From NCBI RefSeq assembly GCF_019931675.1, contig NZ_CP082922.1, positions 3,611,001-3,675,000 on the forward strand: 64,000 nt of DNA. Direction: 5' to 3'. Numbering within the stretch: the stretch's first letter is position 1; the number at the start of each line of letters is the position of its first letter. This DNA comes from Nocardioides rotundus (lineage in GTDB: Bacteria > Actinomycetota > Actinomycetes > Propionibacteriales > Nocardioidaceae). A model generated the notes under the pieces. The model had not been told where the DNA came from, did no database searches, and worked only from the letters and a program-made list of their open reading frames with translations. Made by a program: the position numbers and the translations under genes. Positions 50,588-60,056 of the stretch are shown here, in pieces.

Positions 50588-51997
50588 TCACGACCTCTCG
50601 CTTGCTTGTTGCTCTGGAGCTAGCAGCCCCACGCCGAAGTATCGGCCCGCGCCGACCAGAACGGGTCCCGCCACCGGCTCATCGAAGCGAGCGCGAACGT
50701 GTCGGAAAAGGCGACCACGGGCTCGTGGTGGCAAGTCGCCCGGCAGCAAGCGCGCAGCACCGGGCGTGAGCTCGGAGGTGCTGACCTGAAGGTCCGCGGG
50801 TGTGGGTAGACCGGCGAGCCCGAAACTGTGAGCAACCGACTTCTCGACATCGCCACGCTTGGGATAGCGATCGAGCACCACCGGCGTGACGGAGACCCAC
50901 TCACGCGAGGGGCGTGTCCATCGTTCCGGCGTCGCGGAGTATGGAAGGCGATCCTCAGGTCGGTACTCCAGCGGTACTGGGCTTCTCAGGCCAGGCACGC
51001 GAAGCGCAACCGACGCTGCCTCACCGTTGCCGAGGACCCCGCGCAAAAGTTGGCGCCTATCCGCTGGTGTCATGCCGGGGATCGCGACCGCGAGCCCGAC
51101 CAGATGCCCGTCCGAGTGAGGCCAACCACTCACCGGGAGTCCCAGGTAGGCGACATGTTCCTGTCCGTCGATGCCATGACCGTGAACCGCTGGGGGAAGC
51201 GGATCGGCAGTGCTCTTCATGACATGAGAGCGAAGGGCCGCCGTGAACAACGCAGTGAGCCTGGCCGGCGGCCGTCGATCGGTGAAACGCAGCACGACGA
51301 GGTCGTGGTACGGCGAGGCGACGACTGCGGGGGCCGGGTCTTCCTCCGTCTGGTTCGTGACGCGACAGTAGGGCTGCGATGCGCGGCCACCGTCACTGGC
51401 CTGCCATGCCGGAGCACCCATGGCATGCAACGCCTCAAGCTCTTTCAGGTAGCCCGGATATGGGACGCGCAACCAGGCCTGCGCCTCGTCGACCTGACAG
51501 GGGCGCCAGACCTCCAGACCCTTCGTATCCGGAGCGCTCGCCTCACGACGGGCTTCCATGAGGACTAAAGACGTCGACCGTCCTAGGTAGGGGACACGTC
51601 GGGCGAGGGTGTCAAGCAGCGACAGCTCTGCCGCGTCCATGGCCTCGTCGTCTGGCCACACCATCAGGACGCGGGGGCTTGTGGGGATGACCGAACGACG
51701 TTCCCGGAGACCGCTCGTGCGCCCGAGGTGATTCAGGTTGCCACCCTTGGCTGCCAACGAGTTGGTCACCACGTAGGCACGCGTTCCCAACTCCGCAACT
51801 GGCGCCGACGCGTGGACTTCGGGCGGACCCAAGCCCTCGAGCACTCTGAGCGCACCCAGGTCCGCTTCGTCGGCGACCGACCTCAGGGCAGAGAACACCC
51901 GCGCCGGATGCGGCGGCCACTCCGCGCGCCGGGGGTCGCTTCCGTCTCCCGCGTCATAGCGATCGGACACCAGAACCATGTCCAGGACGATCGCCAC
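50588..51997 (-). CDS. csb2: Csb2 (Cas5-Cas6 type, type I-G)
   Basis: A 469-aa GSU0054-type protein believed to unite the Cas5 and Cas6 functions: binding the 5' handle and cleaving the repeat RNA. N-terminus MAIVLDMVLVSDRYDAGDGSDPRRAEWPPHPARVFSALRSVADE has the RAMP-like start and the WPPHPARVF signature. A separate Cas6 gene is absent, as expected for I-G. GTG 51997 lies 1 bp after the csb1 stop; the cas3 start is 7 bp after its own stop. Confidence 0.93.
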   Translation of the reverse strand: MAIVLDMVLVSDRYDAGDGSDPRRAEWPPHPARVFSALRSVADEADLGALRVLEGLGPPEVHASAPVAELGTRAYVVTNSLAAKGGNLNHLGRTSGLRERRSVIPTSPRVLMVWPDDEAMDAAELSLLDTLARRVPYLGRSTSLVLMEARREASAPDTKGLEVWRPCQVDEAQAWLRVPYPGYLKELEALHAMGAPAWQASDGGRASQPYCRVTNQTEEDPAPAVVASPYHDLVVLRFTDRRPPARLTALFTAALRSHVMKSTADPLPPAVHGHGIDGQEHVAYLGLPVSGWPHSDGHLVGLAVAIPGMTPADRRQLLRGVLGNGEAASVALRVPGLRSPVPLEYRPEDRLPYSATPERWTRPSREWVSVTPVVLDRYPKRGDVEKSVAHSFGLAGLPTPADLQVSTSELTPGAARLLPGDLPPRARGRLFRHVRARFDEPVAGPVLVGAGRYFGVGLLAPEQQASERS

Positions 51998-51998
51998 C

Positions 51999-53144
51999 TC
52001 AGTCCTCCGAGACCTCGGCCTTGGTGAGGCTGAAATCGATCGCCTTAGCCAGCGAAGGCGTAGGCGTCAGATCTATCGGCTCCACCTCCAGCCCGACGCC
52101 GGCCTCGGCGGCTGCCGCAGCAGCCTGCTCGAAGAGCCGGATTGCTTCACGTCGAGACAACGAGAACGGCTCCGCGACACCACCACGTCCGACCCATTCA
52201 AGGGTCTCGTCCTGAACGACGAGATCACATCCGCTGCGCAGCCACAGTCCGGCACCGCCGAATGCGAGTCGATCCCCGAGGAGGGCGTACGCCGCCAGCA
52301 GCACCCGGGCAGCTACCTGGCTCTCCGCGGCAGCTTCTCCAAAGCGAAGCCGATTCAGCGCGGTGAGGCTGAAGGTGGCGAATCTGGTCGCCCCGGTGAT
52401 GGTGACTCCGCCATGCGCATCGTTGGGCGCGATGTTCCCGTGCCCGATCTCGCTCAGCTTGCCCTTGGCAGTCTTCTCACTCGTCGAGGAGTACTCCCAA
52501 TCGTCCCCGTCCCCCTTACGGGACCCGGTGAGATTGATTGGATCCATCCTGCCGGCCTTCCGAGAGCCCCTCTCTGGCTGCCACCCGATCACCTCGCTGG
52601 CGTAGAGGCGGGGGAACTTGGCCTGCCGGCCCTTGCGATGCGAATTCCATGCTCCGAAAACCAGGCTGCCCGGGTCATACCTCAGGAGCGCAGTGGCGTC
52701 CGCTTGACTGGCAGCCAGGATCGCCGCGCCCATCTCGGTCTTGTCGAACTTCGTCCCGTCCAGCAGTGAGTCCCGCCAGTATGCGTCGTAGATCCGGTGC
52801 GGCGCGTCGAGGCCGGTGATCACCGCCTGAGCCGCGCCGTCATGAGTGATCCGAAGCAGCGGGAGAGTGATCTCACCGCTCTCCTGCGCCCGCGCGAGCG
52901 CTTCCTCGGCCCGATTGGCCTCGGAAGGAACCTGGTCGAGGACCACGGCCCGCGTAGGGGTCCCGTCTCTCATGCGCTCCTCGAACAGATACGGCGATTC
53001 GTCGTTGCGCGAGGTGGGGAACGTGGGTGGAAACACGCGACTGCCGTCACCTCCCCCCGGCTCATACGTTGTGGTGAAGCGAGCCAATGCGAAGTCATCG
53101 CCTCCGACCTTCGCGGTCAAAGCGTCGAATGTCAGCGGTTCCAT
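51999..53144 (-). CDS. csb1: Csb1 (Cas7 type, type I-G)
   Basis: A 381-aa GSU0053-type protein, the backbone of the Cascade complex along the crRNA. Family signatures are SPYLFEERMRDG, DAPHRIYDAYWRDSLLDGTKFD and LLRYDPGSLVFGAWNSHRKGRQAKFPRLYASEVIGWQ. ATG 53144 has a GGAGAG ribosome-binding site; longer in-frame upstream translation is non-homologous. First gene of the cas operon (csb1-csb2-cas3-csb3-like-cas4/1-cas2), all spaced by at most 7 bp or overlapping. Confidence 0.95.
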   Translation of the reverse strand: MEPLTFDALTAKVGGDDFALARFTTTYEPGGGDGSRVFPPTFPTSRNDESPYLFEERMRDGTPTRAVVLDQVPSEANRAEEALARAQESGEITLPLLRITHDGAAQAVITGLDAPHRIYDAYWRDSLLDGTKFDKTEMGAAILAASQADATALLRYDPGSLVFGAWNSHRKGRQAKFPRLYASEVIGWQPERGSRKAGRMDPINLTGSRKGDGDDWEYSSTSEKTAKGKLSEIGHGNIAPNDAHGGVTITGATRFATFSLTALNRLRFGEAAAESQVAARVLLAAYALLGDRLAFGGAGLWLRSGCDLVVQDETLEWVGRGGVAEPFSLSRREAIRLFEQAAAAAAEAGVGLEVEPIDLTPTPSLAKAIDFSLTKAEVSED

Positions 53145-53598
53145 GGTGCTCTCCCCGGTGCTCGGCCATCTGAAGTGGGCTACATCACAGCAGAGCGAGA
53201 CACGCCTGACAAGCGCCGTTCCGGGCTGGAGCCCATTGATCAGCAAACAAGCAGTAGGATGCTGCCGTCGGCCTGAGACCGGACAGGCCGACGCGCCGAG
53301 CTCCGTTGCGGATTTGCAGATCAGTGGGCTGCGAAACCGATTTCTCGGCGCGGGTCGCTGGCCACTTCTGGCCGGCGGCCCACCTAAGGCGAGTCCTGTC
53401 ACCCTCCGCTACGGGCGCGACCACAGATGAGCAGGGCGACGGGCTGCAACGTACTGAAACATCTACTGACAAGAATGCTTCAGTTGGTCAGGGGCCGGAG
53501 GTCTGCGGATGAGCGCAGCCGCATGCCCCGGCCGGCACACGTCCAGCAGACACGGATGAGGTTTCCTGCGCCCGCTCGGACGATCTTGGCGACATCGA
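53145..53598. other. Gene-free region upstream of the cas operon
   Basis: About 450 bp with no convincing gene: weak open frames on both strands lack ribosome-binding sites and family features. It must hold the promoter of the cas operon on the minus strand; I could not place it. It ends at the 31-bp repeats at 53599. Confidence 0.6.
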
Positions 53599-53675
53599 GT
53601 GCCCGGTCGGCAGAAGTTGGGTGCATCAAGTGCCCGGTCGGCGGAACTTGGGTGCATCTGATGCCCGATCGGCGG
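53599..53675. repeat. 31-bp tandem repeats (family X) after the CBS membrane-protein gene
   Basis: Two full units of exactly 31 bp start at 53599 and 53630 (beginning GTGCCCGGTCGG and ending TTGGGTGCATC), and a partial third unit starts at 53661 (ATGCCCGATCGGC). The reverse complement of the array at 39052-39195 has the same ends, GTGCCCGGTCGG and TGGGTGCATC. It lies 10 bp after the stop of the CBS-domain gene. Confidence 0.85.
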
Positions 53676-53685
53676 GGGCGGTGGG

Positions 53686-54720
53686 TCAGCGGGCGGCGTC
53701 CTCCACCTCGCCGACCAGGACCTCGATCAGATCCTCGAGGAACAGCATGCCCACGGTGTCGCCCTTGTCGTCGACCGCGCGCGCGACGTGGGTGCCGTGG
53801 CGGCGCATGGTGGCCAGGGCGTCCTCGACCTCGGCGGAGCAGGGGACGGCGACCAGGCGGCGTACTCGCTTGGCGGGCACCGGGTCGTCGTACTGATCGG
53901 GGCGGAAGTCCATGACGTCCTTCATGTGCAGGTAGCCCACCGGGTCGCCCTCGGCGTCGGTGATCCCGAAGCGGGAGTGGCCGAAGTCGACCACCGCCTG
54001 CTGCACCTCGCGCGGGGTGCTGCCCATGGGCAGCAGCACCATCTTGTCGAGGGGTACGGCGACGTCCGCGACCGTGCGGTCGGTGAACTCGAAGGCCCGC
54101 TCCAGGGTGCCGCCGTCGTCGTAGAGCGTCCCCTCGCGGCGGGACTGCTCGACGATGCCCGCGACCTCGGCCATGGTGAACGTGCTGGACGCCTCGTCCT
54201 TGGGCTCGACCCCGCACATCCGGACGATCCCGTTGGCGATGCCGTTGAGGGCGGCGATCACCGGGCGCACCACCTGGGAGACCCACACCAGCGGCGGGGC
54301 GAGCAGCAGCGCCGCCCGGTCGGGCAGGGAGAACGCCAGGTTCTTCGGCACCATCTCCCCCAGCACCACGTGCAGGTAGGTCACCAGCAGCAGCGCCACG
54401 ATGAACGCGGTCACCGAGATGACCTCCGGGCTCAGGCCGGTGTAGCCGAGCGGCACCTGCAGCAGGTGGTCGATCGCCGGCTCGGAGACGGTCAGGATCA
54501 GCAGCGAGCACACGGTGATGCCGAGCTGGCTGGTCGCCAGCATCAGCGTGGCGTGCTCCATCGCCCACAGCGTGGTGCGGGCGGCGGCCGAGCCCTCCTC
54601 GGCCTTCGGCTCGATCTGCGAGCGCCGCGCCGACATGACGGCGAACTCGGCGCCGACGAAGAAGGCGTTGCCGGCCAGGAGAACGACCAGCCAGAAGATG
54701 CCGGGCAGGTACTCACTCAT
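53686..54720 (-). CDS. CNNM/CBS-domain membrane protein (hemolysin C/CorC-like), short form
   Basis: A 344-aa protein. Residues 1-190 are a CNNM (DUF21) domain with four helices (FFVGAEFAVMSARRSQIE, ATSQLGITVCSLLIL, VLGEMVPKNLAF). Residues about 200-335 are a CBS pair (MLFLEDLIEVLVGEVED). The C-terminal CorC transporter-associated domain is missing. CNNM proteins are linked to Mg2+ and Co2+ export. ATG 54720 overlaps the stop of the upstream paralogue by 4 bp. Confidence 0.92.
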   Translation of the reverse strand: MSEYLPGIFWLVVLLAGNAFFVGAEFAVMSARRSQIEPKAEEGSAAARTTLWAMEHATLMLATSQLGITVCSLLILTVSEPAIDHLLQVPLGYTGLSPEVISVTAFIVALLLVTYLHVVLGEMVPKNLAFSLPDRAALLLAPPLVWVSQVVRPVIAALNGIANGIVRMCGVEPKDEASSTFTMAEVAGIVEQSRREGTLYDDGGTLERAFEFTDRTVADVAVPLDKMVLLPMGSTPREVQQAVVDFGHSRFGITDAEGDPVGYLHMKDVMDFRPDQYDDPVPAKRVRRLVAVPCSAEVEDALATMRRHGTHVARAVDDKGDTVGMLFLEDLIEVLVGEVEDAAR

Positions 54721-56105
54721 CGCTCGTCCTCCGTCCGGTCCTCGGCCTTGTCGGTGGCTGTCGCGCCGGTCTGGTCGGACTCGCCGGCCTCCTCGGCGCC
54801 CTCGGCGGGCGGCGGATCGTCGGGGACGAACTGCAGCCGCAGCACCCGCGGCCCGTCCATCCGCTCGACCCGCAAGAGACCGCCGTCCACGGCGACCTCG
54901 TCGCCGATCTCGGGCATCCGGTCTAGCTCGTCGGTGACGAAGCCGGCCACGGTGTCGGTGTCCTCCTGCTCGGGGACCTTCACGCCGGTGCGGTCCAGCA
55001 GCTCGTCGGGCCGCCACTCGGCGTCGAAGCTGAAGGAGCGCCCGTGCCGGGAGAAGCCGGCGCGCTGCCGGTCGTGCTCGTCCTCGAGCTCGCCGACGAT
55101 CTCCTCGACCAGGTCCTCCAGGGTGACCACGCCGTCGGTGCCGCCGTACTCGTCGGTGACGACGGCGATCTGCAGGCCCTCCTTGCGCAGCAGGTGCAGC
55201 AGCGGCGCGGCGCCCATCGTGTCCGGCACGAGCGTGGGCTCGACCATCAGCTCGCCCGCGGTGACGCTGTCCCGCTCCTCCAGCGGCACCTTGAAGGCGG
55301 ACTTCACGTGCACGATCCCGGCGATGTCGTCGGGGCCGTCGTCCTCCACCGGCATCCGGGAGGCACCGGTGCGGGCGGACGTGGCGATCACGTCCGCGGC
55401 GGTCGCGTCCCGCCCGACGGAGACCATCCGGACCCGGGGGGTCATCACGTCGTGGGCGTCGTACTCACTGAACCGCAGCGTCCGGTCCAGCAGGTCGGCC
55501 TCGTCGGCCTCAAGCAGCCCGGCGTGCGCGGAGTGCCGCACCAGCGACGCCAGCTCACGCGGCGAGCGGGCGCTGGTGAGCTCCTCCTTGGGCTCGATGC
55601 CCATGCTGCGGATCAGCTTGTTGGCGCTGCCGTTGAGCAGCAGGATCATCGGCTTGAAGATCGTGGTGAAGGTCGACTGGAACGGGATGACGACCTTGGC
55701 CGTGGCCTTGGGTACGGCGATCGCGAAGTTCTTCGGCACCAGCTCGCCGAGGATCATCGACAGCAGGGTGGCCACCAGCACACCTAGCACGCCGCCCAGC
55801 GGCCGGATCAGTCCCTCCGGGACACCCAGCGCCTCCATTCCCGGGCGCAGCGCCTCGCTCATCGCCGGCTCGAAGGTGTATCCCGTGAGCAGCGTGGTCA
55901 AGGTGATGCCCAGCTGCGCGCTGGAGAGGTGGGTGGAGGTGATGCGCAGCGCCGAGATGGTGCGCGAGAGGCCCCGCTCGCCTCGGTCGCGACGGCTCTC
56001 CAGGTCGTGCCGGTCCAGGTTGACCAGCGCGAACTCGCTGGCCACGAAGATGCCGGTGCCGATCGTCAGAAGCAGGCCCACGGCCATGCCCAGCCAGGGG
56101 TTCAC
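54717..56105 (-). CDS. CNNM/CBS/CorC-domain membrane protein, long form
   Basis: A 462-aa paralogue of the previous protein with the full layout: CNNM domain (about 1-190: GTGIFVASEFALVNLDRHDLE and ILGELVPKNFAIAVP), CBS pair (about 210-340: VTDEYGGTDGVVTLEDLVEEIVGELEDEHD), CorC_HlyC domain (about 355-430: DTDTVAGFVTDELDRMPEIGDEV) and an acidic tail. Implicated in divalent-cation homeostasis. ATG 56105. The two genes are co-translated. Confidence 0.93.
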   Translation of the reverse strand: MNPWLGMAVGLLLTIGTGIFVASEFALVNLDRHDLESRRDRGERGLSRTISALRITSTHLSSAQLGITLTTLLTGYTFEPAMSEALRPGMEALGVPEGLIRPLGGVLGVLVATLLSMILGELVPKNFAIAVPKATAKVVIPFQSTFTTIFKPMILLLNGSANKLIRSMGIEPKEELTSARSPRELASLVRHSAHAGLLEADEADLLDRTLRFSEYDAHDVMTPRVRMVSVGRDATAADVIATSARTGASRMPVEDDGPDDIAGIVHVKSAFKVPLEERDSVTAGELMVEPTLVPDTMGAAPLLHLLRKEGLQIAVVTDEYGGTDGVVTLEDLVEEIVGELEDEHDRQRAGFSRHGRSFSFDAEWRPDELLDRTGVKVPEQEDTDTVAGFVTDELDRMPEIGDEVAVDGGLLRVERMDGPRVLRLQFVPDDPPPAEGAEEAGESDQTGATATDKAEDRTEDER

Positions 56106-56393
56106 CGGCGGCCTCCACGGCGGGGAGCACGCTCAGCGCGGGCACGGCGTGGGCAACAACATCGAGGTTGGTCGTCCATGGTGGCTGCAGAATACCGAAC
56201 CCGTCGCCCGCGCTGAGCAATGACGGGTACGGCGCCCCGCGGCGCCGAACGTGTCCTTGCTGACATTGGTGGACACCGGCCGCCGCCTCAGGAAGGATTC
56301 CGGCCACGGGAGGGAGACCCGACGGGCGCGGGCCGCACCAGGCCGGTCGCCCCCGACGACCCGGACGACCCGGGCACAGAAGAGGTGAACCCG

Positions 56394-56765
56394 ATGGCCA
56401 TCTTCGACGGCATGCGTGAGGCGGACGTGGCGAGGATCAAGCGCGCCGGCCGGTCCGTGCGACTGCCCGAGGGCTGGTCCCCCATCGCCGAGCGGACCCC
56501 CTCCGACAAGGCCTACATCATCGTCTCCGGCGAGGCGTCCATCCGGCACGGCAAGGAGGAGATCGCCCGCATCGGCCCCGGCGAGATGATCGGCGAGGCC
56601 GGCATCGTCGAGCGCAAGCTGCGCAACGCCTCGGTGGTCGCGGTGACCCCGCTGCAGGTGCTGCACTACACCGCCGAGCAGGTGCAGCAGCTGTGCCAGC
56701 AGGTCCCGGCCTTCCGGGACGCGATCGAGCGCCAGGCCCGCGAGCGCGCGGGGGAGCTCGGCTGA
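56394..56765 (+). CDS. Cyclic-nucleotide-binding domain protein
   Basis: A 123-aa single-domain cNMP-binding (CRP-like effector) protein: GWSPIAERTPSDKAYIIVSGEASIRHGKEEIARIGPGEMIGEAGIVERKLRNASVVAVTPLQVLHYTAEQV follows the family fold, including the GEMIGEAGI segment corresponding to the phosphate-binding cassette, but with no DNA-binding domain. The gene starts at ATG 56394 and ends 2 bp before the adenylate cyclase gene, so it is likely a dedicated cAMP sensor or buffering partner. The upstream 288-bp divergent gap contains no gene. Confidence 0.88.
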   Translation: MAIFDGMREADVARIKRAGRSVRLPEGWSPIAERTPSDKAYIIVSGEASIRHGKEEIARIGPGEMIGEAGIVERKLRNASVVAVTPLQVLHYTAEQVQQLCQQVPAFRDAIERQARERAGELG

Positions 56766-56767
56766 CC

Positions 56768-57922
56768 ATGTCCGACGACGAGCCCGTCCCGCCCCACGGA
56801 TCCGACGAGCCCGACGAGCCGCAGGAGCTCGGCGCTCCCGAGGCGCCCCCGCTGAGCACGCTGGCCGACGTCGACCTGATCGAGGAGGTCCTCGTCGGCA
56901 AGCGCACGCTGGACCGGCAGCAGGTCAGCGACGAGGCCGGCGTACCCCTCGAGCTGGCCCAGGAACTGTGGCAGCAGCTGGGCTTCCCGCACGCGGAGGA
57001 CGGCGAGATCGCCTTCACCGAGCGCGACGTGGAGGCCCTCGAGCTCACCAGCACGCTCATCTCCCTGGGCGTCCTCACCCCCGAGTCCCAGTCGGCGCTG
57101 GTGCGCACCTGGGGTCGCGCCTACGCCCGCCTGGCCGAGTGGCAGGTGCACCTGCTCGCCGACGTGGCGCTGCAGTCCGACCAGCCCGAGCAACGCCTTG
57201 CCGAGCTGGTGGAGGAGGTGCTGCCCCGGGTGGAGCAGCTGCAGTCCTACGTCTGGCGGCGGCATCTCGCCAGCGCCGCCAACCGGCTGCTGGCCCGCTC
57301 CGACGACTCGGTGGGCAACACCTCGACGATGGCCGTGGCCTTCGTCGACATCGTGGGTTACACCAGCCGCTCCAAGCACCTGGAGGACCGTGAGCTGGTC
57401 GACTGGGTCGAGCACTTCGAGGACACCATGGCCCGGCTGGTCGTGGAGCGCGGGGGCCGGATCATCAAGGCCATCGGGGACGCGGTGCTCTTCGTCGCCG
57501 ACGACCCCGTCGCGGCCGCCGAGGTCACCCTCACCGCGACCGCGCTCGGCGCCGACGAGGACGACCCCTTCCCGCAGGTGCGCGCGGGGTTGGCGTACGG
57601 CGAGGTGGTCACCCGGCTCGGCGACGTGTTCGGGCCGACGGTCAACATCGCCTCGCGCCTCACCTCGATCGCCCGACCGTCCTCGGTGCTGATCGACCGG
57701 GGCGCCTTCGACGAGCTGAGCGCGCTGGACCCGCCGGAGGAGCGGGACGCCGAGACCGAGCACCGGCTCTCGCGGATCCTCGAGCGGGCGACCGACGAGC
57801 TGGCCGAGCTGTCGCCGTACACCTCCGCCGGCGACTATCGCTTCCGCAAGATGCCGCGGCGCAATGTGAAGGGATACTCCCGGCTCGAGCCGTGGGTGCT
57901 GCGGCGGCGCGAGCGGCGCTGA
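56768..57922 (+). CDS. Class III adenylate cyclase
   Basis: A 384-aa soluble cyclase that makes cAMP from ATP. The catalytic domain (about 190-350) has both metal aspartates ([28 protein letters not shown]) and the transition-state Asn-Arg pair ([19 protein letters not shown]). The N-terminal 160 residues form a regulatory helical region ([44 protein letters not shown]). Whether it uses ATP or GTP depends on residues I cannot assign safely. Pairs with the cNMP-binding gene directly upstream. Confidence 0.92.
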   Translation: MSDDEPVPPHGSDEPDEPQELGAPEAPPLSTLADVDLIEEVLVGKRTLDRQQVSDEAGVPLELAQELWQQLGFPHAEDGEIAFTERDVEALELTSTLISLGVLTPESQSALVRTWGRAYARLAEWQVHLLADVALQSDQPEQRLAELVEEVLPRVEQLQSYVWRRHLASAANRLLARSDDSVGNTSTMAVAFVDIVGYTSRSKHLEDRELVDWVEHFEDTMARLVVERGGRIIKAIGDAVLFVADDPVAAAEVTLTATALGADEDDPFPQVRAGLAYGEVVTRLGDVFGPTVNIASRLTSIARPSSVLIDRGAFDELSALDPPEERDAETEHRLSRILERATDELAELSPYTSAGDYRFRKMPRRNVKGYSRLEPWVLRRRERR

Positions 57923-57960
57923 GGCTCCGCGCCCCGCGGACACTCGTTAGGCTCCAAGGC

Positions 57961-59172
57961 ATGGCGCACTACGCAGACTCCGAGGTCGGCACCCTTCGCA
58001 CCGTGATGCTGCACCGGCCCGGCAACGAGCTGAAGCGGCTCACCCCGCGCAACAACGACCGGCTGCTCTTCGACGGCGTCCCGTGGGTGTCGCGGGCGCA
58101 GGAGGAGCACGACGCCTTCGCCGAGACCCTGCGCGGGCGGGGCGTCGAGGTGCTCTATCTCACCGACCTGCTCACCGAGACCTTCGCCTCCGAGCAGGCG
58201 CGGGCGCACGCGATCTCGATGACGCTCTCCTCGCTGCACCTCGGGGACACCCTGCGCCGCTACCTCGACCAGGTCCTGACCGGCCTGTCCCCCGAGGAGC
58301 TGACCGCCTATCTGTCGGCCGGGGTCCGCAACGACGAGGTGCGTGGTGGCTTCGGGCTGGTCACCTCGCTGCTCGACGACCAGGACTTCCTCATCGACCC
58401 GCTGCCGAACCTGCTCTTCACCCGCGACTCCAGCGTGTGGGTGCGCGACCGCGCGACGGTCACCTCCCTGGCGATGCCGGCCCGCGCGCGGGAGACCCAG
58501 CTGACCGAGCTGATCTACACCGAGCACCCGCGGTTCGCCGGCACCGAGCGGATCCACGGCTGGCACCACGAGCACGTGGAGGGCGGCGACGTGCTGCTCC
58601 TCGCGCCGGGCGTGATCGCCGTCGGCTGCGGTGAGCGTACGACGCCCGCCGGCGCCGAGCGGCTCGCCCGCCAGGTGTTCCAGCACGGCCTGGCCCACAC
58701 CGTGCTGGCCGTGCCGATCGCCCAGGAGCGGGCGACCATGCACCTGGACACGATCTGCACGATGGTCGACGTCGACAAGGTGGTGATGTATCCCAACGTC
58801 GCCCACCAGCTGCAGGCGTTCACCGTGACCATGGCCGAGCCCGGCACCGACGAGCAGGACATGACGCTGGACGTCTCCCCGCCCGAGCCGTTCCTCGTCG
58901 CGGCCGCCAAGGCGATGCAGATCGACACCCTGCACCAGATCGACACCGGCCTGGACCCGGTCACGGCCGAGCGCGAGCAGTGGGACGACGGCAACAACAC
59001 CCTGGCCCTGGCGCCGCGGGTCGCGGTGGCCTACGAGCGCAACGACGAGACCAACGAGCGGCTCGAGGCCTCGGGCATCGAGGTGATCCGGATCGCCGGG
59101 TCCGAGCTGGGCTCGGGTCGCGGCGGGCCGCGGTGCATGTCCTGCCCGATCTCGCGGGACCCGCTGGCCTGA
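57961..59172 (+). CDS. arcA: Arginine deiminase
   Basis: A 403-aa enzyme converting arginine to citrulline and ammonia (arginine deiminase pathway). Signatures are [58 protein letters not shown] (catalytic Asp/His region) and the C-terminal [13 protein letters not shown] with the catalytic Cys. ATG 57961. Ornithine carbamoyltransferase and carbamate kinase are not adjacent, so the full pathway is not clustered here. Confidence 0.96.
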   Translation: MAHYADSEVGTLRTVMLHRPGNELKRLTPRNNDRLLFDGVPWVSRAQEEHDAFAETLRGRGVEVLYLTDLLTETFASEQARAHAISMTLSSLHLGDTLRRYLDQVLTGLSPEELTAYLSAGVRNDEVRGGFGLVTSLLDDQDFLIDPLPNLLFTRDSSVWVRDRATVTSLAMPARARETQLTELIYTEHPRFAGTERIHGWHHEHVEGGDVLLLAPGVIAVGCGERTTPAGAERLARQVFQHGLAHTVLAVPIAQERATMHLDTICTMVDVDKVVMYPNVAHQLQAFTVTMAEPGTDEQDMTLDVSPPEPFLVAAAKAMQIDTLHQIDTGLDPVTAEREQWDDGNNTLALAPRVAVAYERNDETNERLEASGIEVIRIAGSELGSGRGGPRCMSCPISRDPLA

Positions 59173-59175
59173 GGC

Positions 59176-59464
59176 GCGGCCGCGGGGTCGCCGTACGCCC
59201 CTGCCCGGGCGAGCTTGTCGAGAGTTCGGTCGGCTTCCCGAGTGCTGCGACGCTCGACAGGCTCACCGAACTGTGCGTTACATCCGACGGGCGGCGAGCG
59301 GACGGCGCCTGAGCTCGCCCGGCGCCGGCGGGCGCGGGCCAGGTACGGCGGCGGCCGCGGGGTCGCCGTACGCCCCTCGCCGGACAGCTTGTCGAGAGTT
59401 CGGTCGACTTCCCGAGTGCTGCGACGCTCGACAGGCTGACCGAACTGTGCGTTACATCCGACGG
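59176..59464. repeat. Two about 115-bp direct copies of a REP-like element
   Basis: Copies at 59176-59290 and 59351-59464 are nearly identical. Each contains inverted motifs: CTTGTCGAG with CTCGACAGG, and GTTCGGT with ACCGAAC, separated by CTTCCCGAGTGCTGCGACG, so they can fold as a branched cruciform. No gene is seen in 59173-59575. Similar GTTCGGTGAGC-type repeats are common in actinobacteria (general knowledge). Confidence 0.8.
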
Positions 59465-59628
59465 AGGAGGGCGGCGCGCGGATGCCGGGCGGGCGCAGAG
59501 AAGCGCCCGGAAATGTGGAAGCCCGGCCGTTGCTGACGGGGGATGCAACAACGACCGGGCACAGAGAAACCTACGTGAGCAGCCCTGTCTGCCAGTCTGC
59601 GTGTGAGTCAGTCGCTCTTATGTGAGGA

Positions 59629-60033
59629 GTGATTGACTTGCCCATTGAGGGTGTCTACAGCGTCGAGGAACGGCGCGCGTTCGTGTATGAGTACATGCTC
59701 GCCCCCTATGGCGAGAAGCAGAAGCTGCTGAAGACCCGTGGCATCCGTGACGATCAGTTGCGGCGTTGGAAGCGTGCGGTGCTGGCCGACACCCTGGACC
59801 ATGGGCTGGTGCCTTGGACCGAAGGACGGGTGGACATGGACGAGACCAGTGCGGTCGCGCGGTTGTTGCAGGAGAACGCGGCGCTGCGTGAGCAGATCGC
59901 TGCCCGCGATGCCGCCCATCAACGCGAGCTCGAGCAGCGCGATGAGGAGCTGGGCCGTCAGCGGCGGGCGGTCGATGCGCTGGGAAAAGCTATCGAGCTC
60001 TTGCATCCAAGTGAGGTTCCCCCCGGACCGTAG
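59629..60033 (+). pseudogene. Outer IS orfA, disrupted by the inner IS
   Basis: Starts near GTG 59629 (or TTG 59638 after GAGGAG). The helix-turn-helix region is YSVEERRAFVYEYMLAPYGEKQKLLKTRGIRDDQLRRWKRAVL, followed by a coiled coil ending ALGKAIELLHPS. The next bases are the inner IS. Removing 60012-61327 restores the frame: codons AGC GGC GAA GCC AAG follow, and translation runs to TGA 61425-61427, overlapping the orfB GTG at 61424. The restored protein has about 160 aa. Confidence 0.88.
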
Positions 60034-60056
60034 AGGCATCGACAATGAGGATCGAG

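Noticed and set aside
53185..53472. A 95-codon minus-strand frame upstream of csb1
   Set aside because: No ribosome-binding site, no recognisable domain, and atypical composition; treated as non-coding.
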